Assembly (NCBI GenBank): GCA_026461645.1
Contig: JAPJMP010000061.1
Span: 1 to 14,402 of the forward strand
DNA from: Burkholderiales bacterium
GTDB lineage: Bacteria > Pseudomonadota > Gammaproteobacteria > Burkholderiales > UBA11063
DNA length: 14,402 nt
Direction: 5' to 3'
The notes under the pieces were generated by a model, which was not told the DNA's origin, searched no databases, and was given only the letters and a program-made list of their open reading frames with translations. Made by a program: the position numbers and the translations under genes. Below are positions 1-8,227 of this stretch, in pieces; positions within the stretch are counted from its first letter, which is position 1; every line of letters starts with the position of its first letter.

Positions 1-97
1 ACGCAAACTGTGTAATACATTCCAACAATACATTTTAAATAATATATTTTGCACAAGAACACTAACTTTTGCATGAAATAATTTATTTTTATTGCTT

Positions 98-760
98 TTA
101 ACGTAAAATTAATGCATTGTTCTTCAACCATAGTTTAGCTTGTTTATACTCCGGATAAATTATTGCTACTAATTGCCAAAACATTAGTGAATGATTTAAA
201 TGTTCAAGATGGGCTAATTCATGAGCGACAACATATTGAATAATCTCCACTGGACAACGGCAGAGTTTATAACTAAAACAAATATTACCAGAACTGTTGC
301 AACTGCCTAATCTAGTTTCAGCCAAGGTAATTTTTAAACTATTATAACGTAAATTATATTTTTGACTTAATTGTTCAACAATAGGTTTTACTAATATATA
401 AGTTTGCTGCTTATACCATTGGTTTAAATAGCGTTCATGGTTATTATAAATCTTATTACTTATCAGAATTTTATGTGCTACAATTTCAAATAATATTGGT
501 GAATTTTCTTGTCGCTGCTGTGGTGTATATTTATTTCCCAAATAGTAATAAAAGTTTTGATTAAGTTCATTTTTTAATTGAAGCATTTTTTGCAATTTTG
601 CTATAATTTTAGTTTCATTGAGCTGCATAAATTTATCAATTTGCGCTGAAGATAAGGACAATGGAGCTCTGACTATTAAACGCATTTGTCGATCATACTG
701 TACTTGCAGCGTTTTACGTTGAGTCTTAATTACAATATAATCAAGGTTTGATTTTGACAT
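98..760 (-). CDS. YgjP/DUF45-family zinc metallopeptidase-like protein
   Basis: The 220-residue protein carries a zinc-protease motif near its C-terminus: H180-E181-L-A-H184, then a third likely ligand H190 followed by F194-W195, in a context typical of the YgjP (DUF45, M48-like) family. The family's upstream block, usually TRWGSC, reads TRLGSC here (residues 149-154), so the usual Trp is Leu. There is no signal peptide or membrane segment, so it is probably cytoplasmic. Substrates of this family are largely unknown; YgjP-like proteins have been linked to restriction loci and general proteolysis, and nothing here favours either. The ATG at 760 follows a GGGGA stretch by 4 nt. The gene lies just beyond the dnaK terminator with little room for its own promoter, so it may depend on read-through. 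The family call is good; the role is unknown. Confidence 0.85.
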   Translation of the reverse strand: MSKSNLDYIVIKTQRKTLQVQYDRQMRLIVRAPLSLSSAQIDKFMQLNETKIIAKLQKMLQLKNELNQNFYYYLGNKYTPQQRQENSPILFEIVAHKILISNKIYNNHERYLNQWYKQQTYILVKPIVEQLSQKYNLRYNSLKITLAETRLGSCNSSGNICFSYKLCRCPVEIIQYVVAHELAHLEHLNHSLMFWQLVAIIYPEYKQAKLWLKNNALILR

Positions 761-786
761 CTTATCCCCAATAGTTTAAGTAATAT

Positions 787-814
787 AAAAACCACTAACA
801 AGTTAGTGGTTTTT
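787..814 (-). terminator. Bidirectional rho-independent terminator after dnaK
   Basis: A perfect inverted repeat: five A, then CCACTAAC (792-799), a two-base spacer, GTTAGTGG (802-809), then five T. It forms a 13-bp stem counting the A/T flanks, of which 8 bp are mixed sequence, and gives a U-tract on either strand. It begins 20 nt beyond the dnaK stop codon, so it should end the grpE-dnaK transcript. Confidence 0.9.
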
Positions 815-834
815 CCTAATAAGTTTACTAAAGT

Positions 835-2772
835 TTACTTTTTATCTTGGTTTACTTCAGTATACTCAGCATCAATAACGTCATCGGCAGATTTAGCACT
901 AGACTCAGCTTTATTGGCATCACTAGCACTATTTTCACCAGCTTGATTTTGTACATCCTTATACATCATTTCACTGATTTTTTGTGAAGCTGTCATTAAT
1001 TCAGTAACTTTTGCTTCAATTAAAGCTTTATCCTCACATTTTAATGCTTCTTCAACCGCTTTGATTGCATCTTCAATTTTTCCTTTTTCTACTGCATCAA
1101 CTTTATCACCATATTCTGCTAATGTTTTTTTAACAGTATGAATCATACCATCGGCATTATTTCTTACTGCCACTAACTCAGCCGTTTTTTTATCTTCTTC
1201 CGCATGTGCTTCAGCATCTTTAACCATTTGCTGAATTTCATCTTCAGATAAACCAGAGCTTGCCTGAATGGTAATTTTGTTTTCTTTTCCAGTTGCTTTG
1301 TCTTTAGCCGATACATGTAAAATTCCATTAGCATCTATATCAAAAGTAACTTCAATTTGTGGCATTCCTCTTGGAGCAGGAGGAATTTCAGTCAAATTAA
1401 ATTGGCCTAAACTCTTATTGCCTGAGGCAACTTGGCGTTCACCTTGTAACACATGAATTGTTACCGCTGTTTGATTGTCTTCTGCTGTAGAAAATACTTG
1501 TGATGCCTTAGTTGGAATGGTTGTGTTTTTATTAATTAATTTAGTCATAACACTACCCATGGTTTCAATTCCAAGTGATAAAGGGGTAACATCTAATAAT
1601 AATACATCTTTTCTATCACCAGATAAAACTGAACCTTGAATTGCAGCACCTACTGCTACTGCTTCATCAGGATTTACATCTTTACGTGGTTCTTTACCAA
1701 AAAACTCTTTAACCATATCTTGAACCTTAGGCATACGCGTTTGGCCGCCAACTAAAATTACATCATCAATATCAGATGCTGCTACATTTGCATCTTTTAA
1801 AGCAACTCTACATGGCTCAATTGTACGTTCAACTAATTCATCTACCAATGATTCTAATTTAGCACGAGTTAATTTCATTACTAAATGTTTTGGTCCAGTA
1901 GCATCCATAGTTATATACGGTAAATTAATTTCTGTTTGTTGTGATGAAGATAATTCAATTTTAGCTTTCTCTGCAGCATCTTTTAATCTTTGCAACGCCA
2001 TAACATCTTTCTTAAGATCAATTCCTTGTTCCTTATGAAATTCAGAAATTATATGGTCAATTATTCTTTGATCAAAATCTTCTCCGCCCAGGAATGTGTC
2101 ACCATTAGTAGATAATACTTCAAATTGACTTTCACCATCAACATCGGCTATTTCAATAATTGAAATATCAAAAGTACCACCACCTAAATCATATACAGCA
2201 ATTTTACGATCACGACCCTCTTTTTTGGATAAACCAAAGGCTAAAGCTGCTGCTGTTGGTTCATTAATAATACGTTTAACTTCAAGCCCTGCAATTCTTC
2301 CTGCATCTTTTGTTGCTTGTCTTTGACTATCATTAAAATACGCCGGAACCGTAATTACCGCTTCAGTTACTGCTTCACCCAAATAATCTTCAGCAGTCTT
2401 TTTCATTTTCTTTAATACTTCAGCAGAAATTTGCGGTGGAGCTAATTCATTATTATCAATTTTAACCCATGCATCACCATTAGTTGCTTTTACAATGCTA
2501 TATGGCATTAAACCTATATCTTTTTGTACTTCTTTTTCTTCAAATCTACGTCCAATTAAGCGTTTTGCCGCATAAATTGTATGGCGTGGATTGGTAACTG
2601 CCTGTCTTTTAGCTGGAGCACCAACTAAAATTTCACCATCTTTAGTGTATGCAATAATAGACGGTGTAGTTCTTGCACCTTCAGCATTTTCAATAACTTT
2701 TGGTTGTCCATTTTCAATCACGGCTACACATGAATTTGTTGTACCTAAATCTATTCCTATAATTTTTCCCAT
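835..2772 (-). CDS. dnaK: Chaperone protein DnaK (Hsp70)
   Basis: Hsp70 chaperone: an ATP-driven cytoplasmic folding machine that works with DnaJ and the exchange factor GrpE. From the chosen ATG the protein is 645 residues, the normal proteobacterial length. The nucleotide-binding domain has IDLGTTN at residues 7-13 and the phosphate loop YDLGGGTFD around 194-202. The conserved linker DVLLLDVTP is at about 389-397, then the beta substrate-binding domain, the helical lid and an acidic tail close to the usual Hsp70 ending. The N-terminal insert typical of Gram-negative Hsp70 is present. A TTG fifteen bases upstream is in frame, but the ATG at 2772 has AAGGGA 5 nt before it and gives the family's standard N-terminus. 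grpE lies upstream; no dnaJ follows. Wording of the second half resembles Neisseriales DnaK (from memory). Confidence 0.97.
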   Translation of the reverse strand: MGKIIGIDLGTTNSCVAVIENGQPKVIENAEGARTTPSIIAYTKDGEILVGAPAKRQAVTNPRHTIYAAKRLIGRRFEEKEVQKDIGLMPYSIVKATNGDAWVKIDNNELAPPQISAEVLKKMKKTAEDYLGEAVTEAVITVPAYFNDSQRQATKDAGRIAGLEVKRIINEPTAAALAFGLSKKEGRDRKIAVYDLGGGTFDISIIEIADVDGESQFEVLSTNGDTFLGGEDFDQRIIDHIISEFHKEQGIDLKKDVMALQRLKDAAEKAKIELSSSQQTEINLPYITMDATGPKHLVMKLTRAKLESLVDELVERTIEPCRVALKDANVAASDIDDVILVGGQTRMPKVQDMVKEFFGKEPRKDVNPDEAVAVGAAIQGSVLSGDRKDVLLLDVTPLSLGIETMGSVMTKLINKNTTIPTKASQVFSTAEDNQTAVTIHVLQGERQVASGNKSLGQFNLTEIPPAPRGMPQIEVTFDIDANGILHVSAKDKATGKENKITIQASSGLSEDEIQQMVKDAEAHAEEDKKTAELVAVRNNADGMIHTVKKTLAEYGDKVDAVEKGKIEDAIKAVEEALKCEDKALIEAKVTELMTASQKISEMMYKDVQNQAGENSASDANKAESSAKSADDVIDAEYTEVNQDKK

Positions 2773-2777
2773 TTTGT

Positions 2778-2783
2778 TCCCTT
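2778..2783 (-). promoter_or_regulatory. Shine-Dalgarno that fixes the dnaK start
   Basis: The minus strand reads AAGGGA five bases before the ATG at 2772. It lies inside the five-codon extension that an upstream TTG start would create, so it argues for the ATG as the true start. Confidence 0.75.
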
Positions 2784-2816
2784 TCAATTAAATTGCTTAT
2801 GCTTTTGTTTAAGCCT

Positions 2817-2840
2817 TACTACCTAAGTTAATATGTAGTA
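2817..2840. repeat. Inverted repeat in the dnaK promoter region
   Basis: TACTAC (2817-2822) and GTAGTA (2835-2840) are perfect inverted copies separated by 12 bases. One arm covers part of the predicted -10 element of dnaK. It could be a repressor operator or chance in AT-rich DNA. It is not CIRCE, whose arms are TTAGCACTC and GAGTGCTAA. Confidence 0.4.
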
Positions 2841-2860
2841 TCATTTTGTTAAAAATCAAG
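2831..2860 (-). promoter_or_regulatory. Sigma-32 (RpoH)-like promoter of dnaK
   Basis: On the minus strand CTTGATT (2854-2860) is followed after 15 bases by CTACATAT (2831-2838). The RpoH consensus is CTTGAAA, 13-15 bases, CCCCATnT. The match is 5 of 7 at -35 and about 6 of 8 at -10. It lies in the 99-bp gap between grpE and dnaK, about 60 nt before the dnaK start, which suggests dnaK can be heat-induced apart from grpE. This is read by eye from consensus; no start site is known. Confidence 0.5.
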
Positions 2861-2871
2861 TATTAAAAAAT

Positions 2872-3459
2872 TTATTTTGCAACTGTTACCATGGCAGGAC
2901 GTAAAACTCTATCGTGTAATATATAGCCTTTTTGCATTACATCAACCACAGTGTTTGCTTCTTGATTTTCCACCTCAACAGTATTTATCGCTTGATGTAA
3001 GTGAGGATCTAATTTATCTTTTGCCTGCGGTATAATTTCTTTAATTTTATTATTTTCAAATACTTGAGACAATTGTTTTAAAGTTAAATCAACCCCAACT
3101 TTAATTGTTTCAATATTTCCTGATTGATCTTTAAGCGCCATTTCTAAAAAATCTTTAACCTGTACCAATTCTTTTGCAAAAGAACTAATGGCATATTCAC
3201 GTGTTTTTTTATTATCTTCAAAATGGCGTTTTTGCATATTTTGAATATCAGCTTGAGCCCGCACATATAAATCATTTAATTCATTATTTTTTTGTTCTAA
3301 TAAAGTAATTTTTTTATTAAAATCATCCGCATTATTATCTGCTTGTGCTACATTTTCAGGTTGCACAAATTCAGCAGTTTCAACTTGCATTTCTGATTCA
3401 GACATTGCTTGATTAGTAGTTTGTGAATGATTTTCACTATTTGAATTTGAATGCGACAT
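2872..3459 (-). CDS. grpE: GrpE, nucleotide exchange factor for DnaK
   Basis: GrpE releases ADP from DnaK and resets the chaperone cycle; it acts as a dimer in the cytoplasm. The 195-residue protein has the family layout: a polar Gln/Asn/Glu-rich disordered N-terminus (about 1-45), a long coiled-coil helix (about 46-110), a four-helix dimer region, and a C-terminal beta wing. The wing carries the GrpE signature (about residues 174-194: QKGY, DRVLRPAM, V), and LDPHLHQAI (150-158) matches the usual DP..HQA block. The ATG at 3459 has GAGGA 6 nt upstream. It precedes dnaK by 99 bp. The gene before it is a patatin rather than hrcA, the common neighbour in many bacteria. Confidence 0.95.
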   Translation of the reverse strand: MSHSNSNSENHSQTTNQAMSESEMQVETAEFVQPENVAQADNNADDFNKKITLLEQKNNELNDLYVRAQADIQNMQKRHFEDNKKTREYAISSFAKELVQVKDFLEMALKDQSGNIETIKVGVDLTLKQLSQVFENNKIKEIIPQAKDKLDPHLHQAINTVEVENQEANTVVDVMQKGYILHDRVLRPAMVTVAK

Positions 3460-3490
3460 TATTTTTCCTCAAAAAACTTTAGTTACTTTA

Positions 3491-3519
3491 TATATAAGTA
3501 TTAAAAAAAGTTTTTCAAG
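3491..3519 (-). promoter_or_regulatory. Heat-shock (sigma-32-like) promoter of grpE, overlapping a sigma-70-like one
   Basis: On the minus strand a perfect CTTGAAA (3513-3519) is followed after 14 bases by CTTATAT (3492-3498), 5 of 7 against the RpoH -10 core CCCATnT. The same bases also read as TTGAAA, 16 bases, TATATA, a reasonable sigma-70 promoter. Dual recognition would allow both basal and heat-induced grpE-dnaK expression. The site lies about 32-60 nt before the grpE start. Confidence 0.65.
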
Positions 3520-3540
3520 AAAAAATATTAAATCTAATTT

Positions 3541-4704
3541 CTAAACAATTTTAATTACTGCATTATCTGGTGAATACACATTTATCCCTAATTTTGATTT
3601 AGCATTCCAACTATCCTGATTTTCTACAATTAATTTCTCAGCTTGATTAAATCCTAAATCATAATGTACTAATGCCGCCTTTTTACTAAAATTATAATCC
3701 TTACTTTGCAGTTCAGTACCTTTCTGCGAATGATAAATAAGTCTTACAACATCAACCTTATTAACTAAGCCTAACTTAATTATATCTTTAACTGCGGCTG
3801 TTTTTAATTGATCCGGAGTTAATAAACTAGTTAAATAGTGTATGGCATGTGATAAGTTTTGTGTCGTAGCATATAACGCTGTAGTTCTCTTAGAATGTGA
3901 TGAATATTGAATGTCCTTAATCCGTTCTAACATTCCATCCATAGAATGAGGATATGGACCTGATGCAGAAAACAAATCAATCATAATACATAAAATGTTT
4001 TTCATCTCCTCGGGTTTTGCTGCTGCTTCTTCTAATAATTTAAATATCGGAGTATTGCTGTAAACCCCTCCATCAACATAATATTTATCACCAATTTTTA
4101 CAGGTGGAAAAGCTGGCGGTAATGCTCCAGTAGCTACTATATGTTCAATGGTAATTTCTTGTTTAAAACTATCAAAAAACTCAAATTCTCCTGATGATAA
4201 TTCAACCGCGCCCAAGCACAGCTGCATGTGTTTTTGATTTAAATATTTAAAATCAATTACCTTTTCTAATGTAGCACGCAGTGGAGTTGTATCATAGTAA
4301 CTTAATTGATCCGGAGTTGCATGTGAGAGTAAAGCTGGATTAATCATTCTTGGTTGGTAAAATCCTTTAACCCCTTGCAAGGCTGACATTGCTCCAAACC
4401 AATTATGAATTTTATTTAATTTAAACTCATCGAATAAAGGAATTGGAATATCAGTAGTAATCGTATCCCAAAACTCTTTAAGTTTAGGCAATCGATCTTC
4501 AACTTTATTTCCAGCAATTATCGCGGCATTAATTCCGCCTATTGAGATTCCTATGATCATATCAGCTAAATAACCATATTTACGAAACGCCTCATAAGCT
4601 CCAACTTGATATGCACCAAGAGCACCACCACCTTGCAGAACATAACAAGTTTTACGTTTAAGATTATGCTTCATTTTGTGGTTTGTTTTATTTTCAATAA
4701 CCAT
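3541..4704 (-). CDS. Patatin-like phospholipase
   Basis: A patatin-family lipid acyl hydrolase, expected to cleave acyl chains from phospholipids. The 387-residue protein has the oxyanion loop GGGALGAY (25-32), the nucleophile motif GIS54IGG, and D211-G-G completing the Ser-Asp dyad. The C-terminal part (about 310-365, with SKDYNFS) resembles the DUF3734 domain found after patatin domains in proteobacteria. There is no signal peptide, so it is probably cytoplasmic or peripheral to the inner membrane. The chosen ATG has only a weak upstream purine stretch; Met11 is an alternative but has none. It lies 19 bp after a glycerophosphodiester phosphodiesterase, suggesting a shared role in phospholipid turnover. 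The exact lipid substrate cannot be read from sequence. Confidence 0.9.
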   Translation of the reverse strand: MVIENKTNHKMKHNLKRKTCYVLQGGGALGAYQVGAYEAFRKYGYLADMIIGISIGGINAAIIAGNKVEDRLPKLKEFWDTITTDIPIPLFDEFKLNKIHNWFGAMSALQGVKGFYQPRMINPALLSHATPDQLSYYDTTPLRATLEKVIDFKYLNQKHMQLCLGAVELSSGEFEFFDSFKQEITIEHIVATGALPPAFPPVKIGDKYYVDGGVYSNTPIFKLLEEAAAKPEEMKNILCIMIDLFSASGPYPHSMDGMLERIKDIQYSSHSKRTTALYATTQNLSHAIHYLTSLLTPDQLKTAAVKDIIKLGLVNKVDVVRLIYHSQKGTELQSKDYNFSKKAALVHYDLGFNQAEKLIVENQDSWNAKSKLGINVYSPDNAVIKIV

Positions 4705-4723
4705 AGGAATATCTTTTAAAAAA

Positions 4724-5854
4724 TTATTTTACTTCAATACGCTTTGGTACATTATATCCCTTAGCGGCTAATATTGACGTTAATCTTCCTGGATCATCAA
4801 CGATTAAACCATCAACCCCCCAACTAATTAACTTCTCAGCCATAGGAGTATCAAAAGCAGTTCCTGTATGTTCTGGCCAACGCCATGGTACAACCTTTAA
4901 GCCTAATTTATGCGCTAAGTCTACATCTTCTTTAGTCAACATTACATCTTCAGGCTCATAACAATTTCCGCCTAAAGCTTTAATCATAGTTGGATAAGAA
5001 TTATTATAGTCTTTTAATAATTTACCACCTGTCCATAAACCGGCAATTTTAGGGTCTGAATCATGATTAAGTTTATCCACATCAGTAGCCGTTAAATAAG
5101 CGGTATTTACATGTTTACCATGTTTTTTCGCAATACTTTGTAAATCATATAAAATTTGCCAGTTAAATGATTGAATTTCGGTGCGCTTAAATAAATTATT
5201 TTTATCTAAGAAATCATACATTTTCTGAGCAAAAACTGCTGGTGTAACAGTCCAGTCTGGGTGATCCGGTTTATCTTTAAACTCAATTTGAAAGAAAACT
5301 TTATTATTACCAATTTTATTCGAGTAGCCTATGACATTTTGCAAAGTAGGAATATGTGTTCCTGGAACTGAAGTTTGTTCAGGGAAATATGAAGCGTAAG
5401 GACTTTGAGGATTAATTACTCCTGCCTCATATGATTGAATTTGCTTAAGCGTTAAATTATGATATAAATATGGTTGAATATTTTTATCTAAATTTCCATC
5501 TTTGGATAATTCCTGCAAGAAATCATTTTTACTTTTAGCTGCAAACTTGCCATCTTTACTCATAATGTCAGGATTCAAATATGGGTCATGGCTTACTATC
5601 AAAACACCATCTTTAGATACACCAACATCCATATCTATCCAATCAGTACCAACTTCAAAGCTTGTCTTATAAGCCGGTAGAACATTTTCTGGAGCAAATG
5701 CTCGATCACCTCTATGTGCATAAACTTCAACAAACTTCATTGATTGAGAATGTGGTTTACCAGGAATAGCTTGATCGTACTTAGCTTCAGCATAAACACT
5801 AATACATAATCCCATACTTAAGAACAGCATTAATGTAACTTTATTTTTCACCAT
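4724..5854 (-). CDS. Exported glycerophosphodiester phosphodiesterase (GDPD)
   Basis: Hydrolyses glycerophosphodiesters, the deacylated remains of phospholipids, to glycerol-3-phosphate and an alcohol. The 376-residue protein starts with a Sec signal peptide (basic start, hydrophobic core about residues 6-20, likely cut after VYA at 22), so it is periplasmic or secreted. GDPD features: H47-R-G, the E56-N turn, the metal pair D74-M-D76 (the family usually has E-x-D), catalytic H89-D-P, E191 on a core strand, W324, and a closing VDGLIVDDP segment (347-355). It resembles GlpQ in role, but from memory its sequence is not close to E. coli GlpQ, so no symbol is given. A good GAGGTG ribosome site lies 8 nt before the ATG. 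It is 31 bp after pyrD with no terminator between, and 19 bp before the patatin gene. Confidence 0.92.
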   Translation of the reverse strand: MVKNKVTLMLFLSMGLCISVYAEAKYDQAIPGKPHSQSMKFVEVYAHRGDRAFAPENVLPAYKTSFEVGTDWIDMDVGVSKDGVLIVSHDPYLNPDIMSKDGKFAAKSKNDFLQELSKDGNLDKNIQPYLYHNLTLKQIQSYEAGVINPQSPYASYFPEQTSVPGTHIPTLQNVIGYSNKIGNNKVFFQIEFKDKPDHPDWTVTPAVFAQKMYDFLDKNNLFKRTEIQSFNWQILYDLQSIAKKHGKHVNTAYLTATDVDKLNHDSDPKIAGLWTGGKLLKDYNNSYPTMIKALGGNCYEPEDVMLTKEDVDLAHKLGLKVVPWRWPEHTGTAFDTPMAEKLISWGVDGLIVDDPGRLTSILAAKGYNVPKRIEVK

Positions 5855-5885
5855 GTGCCTTACACCTCAAAAAAAATTAAATTTA

Positions 5886-6992
5886 CTACGTTTTTAAAGA
5901 ACCAAAATCATTCATAATTTTTGTATATACCAGATCGCCATATTTAATATAATTTTCAAAATATCCAGTATACCATTGATTTAAAGCAACACCAATATTT
6001 TCTGAATCAACTATATCTTGCACACAATCAATTCCAGCACTACGAATTACATGAAATTCATGATTTAAATTTAATTGCTTTATATGTAATACCGCTGCTT
6101 CACACAAGCTTAAGGACTGTTGCTTCAAAAGTTTACCACTAATTCCGCCACCAAACTTTTGGGTAAAATAATCATAAATTTTTAGTTCACTTGCATCAAT
6201 GTAGTCTCTATATTTGACATAGTTAGTCGAAGTATTACCAATATTTACACCATCAAATTTAAGCTGAACTAATACATCAATTAAATCTAGCAAATCCTGA
6301 GTTTTTATATCTACAGAGAACTTTACCACAACCGGCAGAGGTCGAGATCTTAATTGAATAAATTTTGTTGCAATTAGCTCTAACCGCGCAACTATATCCT
6401 CAACTCCCAATTGAACATTAGGACAGCTTTCATTAATTTCAATAAAATCTATTTCAGTGTTATTATGGTATAACCATAGCGATGTAATTAATTTTTCAAT
6501 TGCAATATCCGCACTATAATCATTAGAGCGCATTACACTCATACCAATTGGAATTACTTTTTTTATTGCTATTTGTCGGCGGCTCAAAACCTCATCACCT
6601 AGATTAGGTAAACCTAAATAATTTATCGCGACTTTAGATTTTTCTAATGTAACAAAAGGCAATTTTATTCCTCGTGCTTGATTACCTAGTCGCGGATTAT
6701 AGGTAGAAGTACCACCGATATATGCTGCAGCCCCCTGATTCACGGCAATGGTATAGCCTTCGTTATTTTTAAACATTCCAGCTGCGTTAAATAATGGACC
6801 TTTAAATTCTATATTCCATAATTTACGGCTAAAGTTAAAATTGGCATGATTCAACTCAGAAACCTTAGTTTTATATAATTTATTCATAAGGAATATTCTT
6901 CCCCAGGAATTAAAATAAATAATCAAGTGCGCAGGAAAATTGGTGATTTTTTTATTAATAAATTGTGCTAGTTTAAAGATTAAATTTAGCAT
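5886..6992 (-). CDS. pyrD: Dihydroorotate dehydrogenase, PyrD (class 2-like scaffold with Cys at the active site)
   Basis: Oxidises dihydroorotate to orotate with FMN, the fourth pyrimidine step. The 368-residue protein has about 55 residues before the barrel, with hydrophobic or amphipathic stretches (1-10, 20-36). This resembles the membrane-associating extension of quinone-linked class 2 enzymes. Lys75 in AAGMFK also fits class 2, as do VKF (K224) and the NTST block (253-256). The catalytic-base motif, however, is N-E-S-C190-P-N, with Cys as in class 1 enzymes instead of the class 2 Ser, and GLPNLG (127-132) also recalls class 1A. The start overlaps nothing: pyrC's stop is 3 nt upstream. 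The ribosome site is weak, and Met36 (6887), preceded by GGGGA, is a possible shorter start. Function is well supported; class and electron acceptor are uncertain. Confidence 0.88.
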   Translation of the reverse strand: MLNLIFKLAQFINKKITNFPAHLIIYFNSWGRIFLMNKLYKTKVSELNHANFNFSRKLWNIEFKGPLFNAAGMFKNNEGYTIAVNQGAAAYIGGTSTYNPRLGNQARGIKLPFVTLEKSKVAINYLGLPNLGDEVLSRRQIAIKKVIPIGMSVMRSNDYSADIAIEKLITSLWLYHNNTEIDFIEINESCPNVQLGVEDIVARLELIATKFIQLRSRPLPVVVKFSVDIKTQDLLDLIDVLVQLKFDGVNIGNTSTNYVKYRDYIDASELKIYDYFTQKFGGGISGKLLKQQSLSLCEAAVLHIKQLNLNHEFHVIRSAGIDCVQDIVDSENIGVALNQWYTGYFENYIKYGDLVYTKIMNDFGSLKT

Positions 6993-6995
6993 TAA

Positions 6996-8219
6996 TTAAA
7001 TTGCCTGTAAATCATAAATTTGCGAATTACTAATGAAGAATTCAGGGTAACCAGTTAAATTCATTCCTGCATAAGGCGACCAACCAACTTTAGTACATAA
7101 TTGTTTATTTTCCAATTGCTTATAATCTACAATATTGGCTAAAACAATATCATCAGTTGTGTCTAGTGCAAATATACGTTTAGGATTGTAATGTAATAAA
7201 TTAATTAAGTTGGGCAAAGTAATTTTATTGTTTTTATAAGCAGTCAACATTAAAGGCAAGGTAGTCTCAATTCCTGGCACTCCAGATGGACACTGATGTA
7301 ACAATTGATCTTTTTCAGCTAATGAATGCGGAGCATGATCTGAACCAATAGTATCGATATATCCTTGTGCTATGGCATCCCATAAATATTGTTGATTAAT
7401 CTTTTTCCGCAACGGCGGATTCATTTTACCCAAACCATGCAATTTATCATACATTTCATCATCTAAAAATAAATAATGTGGACATGTTTCAGCATAAACT
7501 GGTAAATTAATCTGTTTAGCTTGCTTTATTAATTCTAGCTCCTCCTTCGTGCTCACATGTAATACATATGATCTTACATTATAAATTTTAGTCAATTCAA
7601 TAACTAATTCCACAGCTGTTGTTGCTGCTTCAACTGAACGAATTAAGGAATGATATTTAAATTCAGTTTGGTGTAAATATTTTTGCGTATTATGCTTAAC
7701 AATTTTTTCATCTTCAGCATGTAGAGCTATAATTAAATTAAATTTGGCAGCAATTGCATAAATAGCATGAAGACTGCTTAAATCATCCATCAATAAATCG
7801 CCCGTTGAGGAACCCATAAAAACTTTTATACCGATAATATAATCTTTAACTTTATTAATTTCATTAAAATTATTTTTGTCAGCACCAAAAAACAAACGAT
7901 ATTTAAGTGGTAGTTTAACTTGATTTAACTGCTGATTAATTAGATTTATTTTAGCATCCAATCGCTCTTGAGTTGTTGTTGGTGGTATAGTATTTGGCAT
8001 ATCAAAAACATAACTATAGCCACCTTTTAAAGCTGCTTTTGCCCCAGTACACCAATCTTCTTTATGCTCTAACCCTGGAACTCTAAAATGAACATGTGGA
8101 TCAATTAAGCCAGGTAAAGACAAAAGTTTAGAACCATCAATTTCAATATTTTTTCCATCAGCAATATGAATATCACTTTGCTTATGGTTTAAATCTGTTA
8201 CATTTTTAAATAAAGTCAA
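6996..8219 (-). CDS. pyrC: Dihydroorotase, long (class I) type, TTG start
   Basis: Cyclises carbamoyl aspartate to dihydroorotate, the third pyrimidine step. The 407-residue amidohydrolase has the zinc motif DPH42VH44FR, the probable carboxylated Lys132 in IKVFMGSSTG, metal-site H167 and H221, TCPHYL (245-250), catalytic D294 in GSDHAPH, GVPGIET (313-319) and SPYAGM (381-386). Its length and motifs match class I dihydroorotases rather than the roughly 345-residue E. coli PyrC. The start is TTG at 8219: an in-frame stop directly precedes it, GTGAG lies 8 nt upstream, and the next ATG would remove the zinc motif. It follows mpg by 14 bp and precedes pyrD by 3 bp. D-hydantoinase or allantoinase activity is excluded mainly by context and by the dihydroorotase-like motifs. 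Confidence 0.94.
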   Translation of the reverse strand: MTLFKNVTDLNHKQSDIHIADGKNIEIDGSKLLSLPGLIDPHVHFRVPGLEHKEDWCTGAKAALKGGYSYVFDMPNTIPPTTTQERLDAKINLINQQLNQVKLPLKYRLFFGADKNNFNEINKVKDYIIGIKVFMGSSTGDLLMDDLSSLHAIYAIAAKFNLIIALHAEDEKIVKHNTQKYLHQTEFKYHSLIRSVEAATTAVELVIELTKIYNVRSYVLHVSTKEELELIKQAKQINLPVYAETCPHYLFLDDEMYDKLHGLGKMNPPLRKKINQQYLWDAIAQGYIDTIGSDHAPHSLAEKDQLLHQCPSGVPGIETTLPLMLTAYKNNKITLPNLINLLHYNPKRIFALDTTDDIVLANIVDYKQLENKQLCTKVGWSPYAGMNLTGYPEFFISNSQIYDLQAI

Positions 8220-8227
8220 TTAATTAT

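Noticed and set aside
1..97. Possible gene or control element at the left edge
   Set aside because: AT-rich, with two short TGCAAAA copies on the minus strand, but no open frame, hairpin or convincing promoter.
1268..1456. Plus-strand open frame opposite dnaK
   Set aside because: Lies wholly antisense to a conserved gene; no recognisable domain or ribosome site. Treated as a shadow.
2773..2787. Five-codon N-terminal extension of dnaK from a TTG start
   Set aside because: The extension contains the AAGGGA ribosome site for the ATG at 2772, and DnaK proteins begin with the [14 protein letters not shown] N-terminus.
2591..2791. Plus-strand open frame opposite the dnaK start
   Set aside because: Antisense shadow of the conserved dnaK N-terminal region.
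2773..2871. CIRCE (HrcA) operator before dnaK
   Set aside because: The arms TTAGCACTC and GAGTGCTAA are absent; the inverted repeat seen has a different sequence.
3460..3540. Terminator between the patatin gene and grpE
   Set aside because: A and T runs are present but there is no GC-containing stem; the bases are better explained by the grpE promoter.
5855..5885. Terminator between pyrD and the GDPD gene
   Set aside because: A run of eight T is present without a hairpin before it; it leads straight into the ribosome site.
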